From Ruminococcaceae bacterium UBA5891 (lineage in GTDB: Bacteria; Bacillota; Clostridia; Oscillospirales; Acutalibacteraceae), in contig DJET01000014.1 in the NCBI GenBank assembly GCA_002431945.1, positions 1 through 24,582 on the forward strand: a stretch of 24,582 bases of DNA. Direction: 5' to 3'. This document shows positions 22,293 through 24,582 of this stretch, in pieces (within the stretch, counting starts at the first letter, position 1; each line of letters starts with the position of its first letter). The notes below the pieces were generated by a model. That model did no database searches. It saw only the letters and a program-made list of their open reading frames with translations, and had not been told where the DNA came from. The translations under genes and the position numbers were made by a program.

Positions 22293-24447
22293 GGTTTAAC
22301 TTCTCTTTTCTCATGGTAAGGGATATTCTTTTCTTTTGCTCGTCCACGCCTAAAACCCATACCTTTACAACGTCGCCCACCTTCAGTACCTCGGAGGGGT
22401 GCTTTATAAATCTATCGGTTATCTGCGAAATGTGAACAAGACCGTCCTGAGGCACGCCTATATCTACAAACGCGCCGAAATCTATAACGTTTCTGACGGT
22501 GCCCGTAAGCTCCATTCCCGTTTTAAGGTCGCTTGCAGACATTATATCGTGCCGCAAAAGCGGAGGGGGAAGCTCGTCGCGCGGGTCTCTGCCCGGTCTT
22601 TCAAGCTCTTTTATTATATCGTTAAGGGTGGGAACGCCTATATTAAGCCTTTGCGCGGTGCTTTCTATCCCTAAGGTCTCGGCGGCGGTGCGTATTGCGG
22701 CGGTTTTGCCGTTTCTTACGTCGGCCTCGGTTATTCCGCAAAGCTTTAAAAGCTCCTTTGCGGCGTCGTAGCTTTCGGGGTGGACCGAGGTGCCGTCAAG
22801 TACCTGCTTACCGTCTGATATTTTTAAAAAGCCTGCGCATTGCTCAAACGCTTTAGGCCCTAATTTCGGCACCTTTTTAAGCTGTGCGCGCGAGGTGAAT
22901 TTGCCGTTTTCCTCGCGGTAAGCCACTATGTTTTTTGAAAGCGCTCCGCCTATTCCAGATACGTGCGATAAAAGCTCGGCAGAGGCGGTGTTAAGGTCAA
23001 CTCCTACGGTGTTTACGCAGTCCTCCACAACGCCGTCAAGCGCGCCTGTTAACTGCGACTGCGGCATATCGTGCTGATACTGGCCCACGCCGATTGCCTT
23101 GGGGTCTATTTTAACAAGCTCGGCAAGCGGGTCCTGAAGTCGCCTTGCTATTGATACGGCGCTTCTCAGCGATACGTCGTAATCGGGAAATTCCTCCGCC
23201 GCCAATTTAGAAGCGGAGTAAACGCTCGCCCCCGCCTCGGATACTACCATATAGGAAAGCCCGTCGTTAAGCTCCTTTATAACCTCGGCGGCAAAAACCT
23301 CGGTTTCGTGGCTTGCAGTGCCGTTGCCTATTGCAAAAACCCTTACAGAGTATTTTTTAACAAAGCCCTTTATTATTTCCTTTGCCTCTTCTGTTTTGTT
23401 TTTGGGCGGAACGGGGTATATAACGCCTGTATCAAGCACTTTACCAGTGCCGTCTACCACGGCGACCTTGCAGCCGGTGCGGTAGCCGGGGTCAAGACCT
23501 ATTGTAACCTTATCCTTAACGGGCGGCTGCATAAGCAGCTGGTGCAGGTTTGTTGAAAAAACCTTTATTGCAGAAGTGCTTGCCCTTTCGGTAAGCTCCG
23601 AGCGTATCTCGCGCTCAACCGACGGGAATATAAGGCGCGTATACGCGTCCTCCGCAGCGGCTTTGACTGCGGCGGTTGCGGCAGAGCCTTCCTTTATGTG
23701 GTTTTTCGCTATTATAAACATAGCCTTATCGCGGTCAAAATCCAATGAGACCTTTAAAATTTCTTCCTTTTCGCCGCGGTTTATTGCAAGTATTCTGTGG
23801 TCGGGTATTTTGGAAACAGGCTCGCTGTAATCCTTATACATTTCGTAAACGCCTGCGTCCTCGGTAACCGCTTTTACGGTAAGCATACCGTGGGCGGAGG
23901 CTACAAAGCGCATACGCTTTCTGACGTCCGCGTCGTCCGATATTTTTTCGGCTATTATATCCATAGCGCCTGCAAGGGCTTCCTCGGCGGTATTTACGCC
24001 CTTTTCTTCGTTTATGTATTCGGCGGCGTATATAACGGGATCCTTACAGTCGGGCGACTGCGTGTATATAATATCGGCTAACGGCTCAAGTCCCTTTTCC
24101 TTTGCCGCGGTGGCTCTTGTTTTGCGCTTTTTCTTATATGGTCTGTAAAGGTCGTCAAGCTCTGTTAAGGTTGCCGCTTTGTCAATGGCGGCAGAAAGCT
24201 CTTCGGTTAAAGCGCCCTGCTCCTCAATGGCGGATTTTATTTTTTCGCGTGTTTCGTCCATATTACGCAGGTATGAAAGACGGTCGTTAAGCTCGCGCAG
24301 AACCTGATCGTCAAGCGAGCCGGTGGCTTCCTTGCGGTAGCGCGCAATAAAGGGTATGGTGTTTCCCTCGTCTATAAGCTTAACGGCGTTTTCCGCCTGA
24401 AAGGGCTTAAGCGAAAATTCTTCTGTAAGAGTTTTTATAATATCCAT
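22279..24447 (-). CDS. tex: Tex-type RNA-binding transcription accessory protein
   Basis: This 722-aa protein shows all Tex domains: an N-terminal helical region (1-190, with IPFIARYRKEATGSLDD), a YqgF/RNase H-like fold near 320-440 (TIGLDPGYRTGCKVAVVD), helix-hairpin-helix repeats near 480-560 (LLSHVSGIGGALSKNIVAYR), and a C-terminal S1 RNA-binding domain near 640-712 (GTVRNVIDFGAFVDIGVPQDG). Tex is a conserved housekeeping protein tied to transcription and related to eukaryotic Spt6; its exact role in Clostridia is not settled. The length is slightly below the usual 720-780 aa. It has a ribosome site AGGTGA and its own promoter, and its 3' end overlaps an exporter gene. Confidence 0.96.
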   Translation of the reverse strand: MDIIKTLTEEFSLKPFQAENAVKLIDEGNTIPFIARYRKEATGSLDDQVLRELNDRLSYLRNMDETREKIKSAIEEQGALTEELSAAIDKAATLTELDDLYRPYKKKRKTRATAAKEKGLEPLADIIYTQSPDCKDPVIYAAEYINEEKGVNTAEEALAGAMDIIAEKISDDADVRKRMRFVASAHGMLTVKAVTEDAGVYEMYKDYSEPVSKIPDHRILAINRGEKEEILKVSLDFDRDKAMFIIAKNHIKEGSAATAAVKAAAEDAYTRLIFPSVEREIRSELTERASTSAIKVFSTNLHQLLMQPPVKDKVTIGLDPGYRTGCKVAVVDGTGKVLDTGVIYPVPPKNKTEEAKEIIKGFVKKYSVRVFAIGNGTASHETEVFAAEVIKELNDGLSYMVVSEAGASVYSASKLAAEEFPDYDVSLRSAVSIARRLQDPLAELVKIDPKAIGVGQYQHDMPQSQLTGALDGVVEDCVNTVGVDLNTASAELLSHVSGIGGALSKNIVAYREENGKFTSRAQLKKVPKLGPKAFEQCAGFLKISDGKQVLDGTSVHPESYDAAKELLKLCGITEADVRNGKTAAIRTAAETLGIESTAQRLNIGVPTLNDIIKELERPGRDPRDELPPPLLRHDIMSASDLKTGMELTGTVRNVIDFGAFVDIGVPQDGLVHISQITDRFIKHPSEVLKVGDVVKVWVLGVDEQKKRISLTMRKEKLNHEKQ

Positions 24448-24464
24448 TCAATCACCTAATGCTG

Positions 24465-24493
24465 ATTTTACCATAAATAAGGGCTTTTCGCAA
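24465..24493 (-). promoter_or_regulatory. Sigma-A promoter of tex
   Basis: On the minus strand TTGCGA (complement of 24488-24493), 17 bases and TAAAAT (complement of 24465-24470) with a TGG extension precede the tex start by 17 bases. The leader is very short. Confidence 0.65.
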
Positions 24494-24564
24494 TAAAAAA
24501 GTGCGTTTAAAATGTATGTGAAATTAAAATATGATTGATAAAGGATTGTGTTTTTGAAAAGGGG

Positions 24565-24582
24565 AACGGATTGCCACAGCCG
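24565..24582. repeat. Dispersed repeat fragment at the right edge
   Basis: AACGGATTGCC at 24565-24575 is identical to the complement of 8-18 at the left edge, in opposite orientation. The element is cut by the window end, so its full length is unknown. Confidence 0.4.

Noticed and set aside
24548..24582. Start of a rightward gene (GTG at 24548 or TTG at 24554)
   Set aside because: Only about 11 codons are visible, spacing from the AAAGGA is poor for the GTG, and the sequence overlaps the dispersed repeat.
1..24582. CRISPR array, prophage, insertion sequence or toxin-antitoxin pair
   Set aside because: No regularly spaced repeats, transposase or integrase motifs, or short paired toxin/antitoxin genes were seen; the AbrB-like gene has no toxin partner.

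Overview
The window looks like a chromosomal segment of a low-to-moderate GC Bacillota, most likely an anaerobic Clostridia of gut type (Oscillospiraceae/Ruminococcaceae-like). This rests on consensus sigma-A promoters, strong AGGAGG-type ribosome sites, an AbrB-like regulator with a zinc ribbon, a clostridial-style ECF sigma/anti-sigma operon, an oxygen-independent flavin reductase set, and tRNAs with encoded CCA. Species was not determined. There is no phage, insertion sequence, CRISPR array or rRNA. Every stretch over 300 bases is accounted for by genes or tRNAs.

Layout: (1) 1-4450: GTP-dependent PEP carboxykinase (minus) diverges from glutamine-dependent NAD synthetase (plus), followed by a small AbrB-type regulator with its own promoter and terminator. 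(2) 4448-6764: a MATE efflux pump (minus) diverges from a LysR regulator (plus), with a 25-bp inverted repeat formed by two back-to-back -10 boxes. (3) 6803-11300: an ECF sigma factor, an overlapping membrane anti-sigma-like protein, an overlapping lipoprotein carrying a second copy of the anti-sigma's outer domain, and a small membrane protein, ending at a 32-bp bidirectional terminator. (4) 11300-11504: tRNA-Met and tRNA-Glu (minus) from a perfect consensus promoter. (5) 11545-14626: a Crp/Fnr-type regulator that probably represses itself through a TGTCT-N6-AGACA operator, co-transcribed with a NitT/TauT-type ABC importer and ended by a strong terminator.

(6) 14660-21334 is the most interesting part. 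It is a tightly packed five-gene minus-strand operon: Old Yellow Enzyme-like flavin oxidoreductase, short-chain dehydrogenase, fumarate-reductase-like FAD protein, TIM-barrel sugar isomerase-like protein, and D-2-hydroxyacid dehydrogenase. A divergent AraC regulator sits next to it. The intergenic region shows direct repeats 22 bp apart abutting the -35 box of the operon and overlapping the -35 box of araC, the layout expected for an activator that also represses its own gene. The set suggests a reductive pathway for an unsaturated or hydroxylated carbon compound; the substrate is unknown. (7) 21337-24493: an EamA-type exporter behind the housekeeping gene tex. The two window ends carry pieces of a short dispersed repeat.
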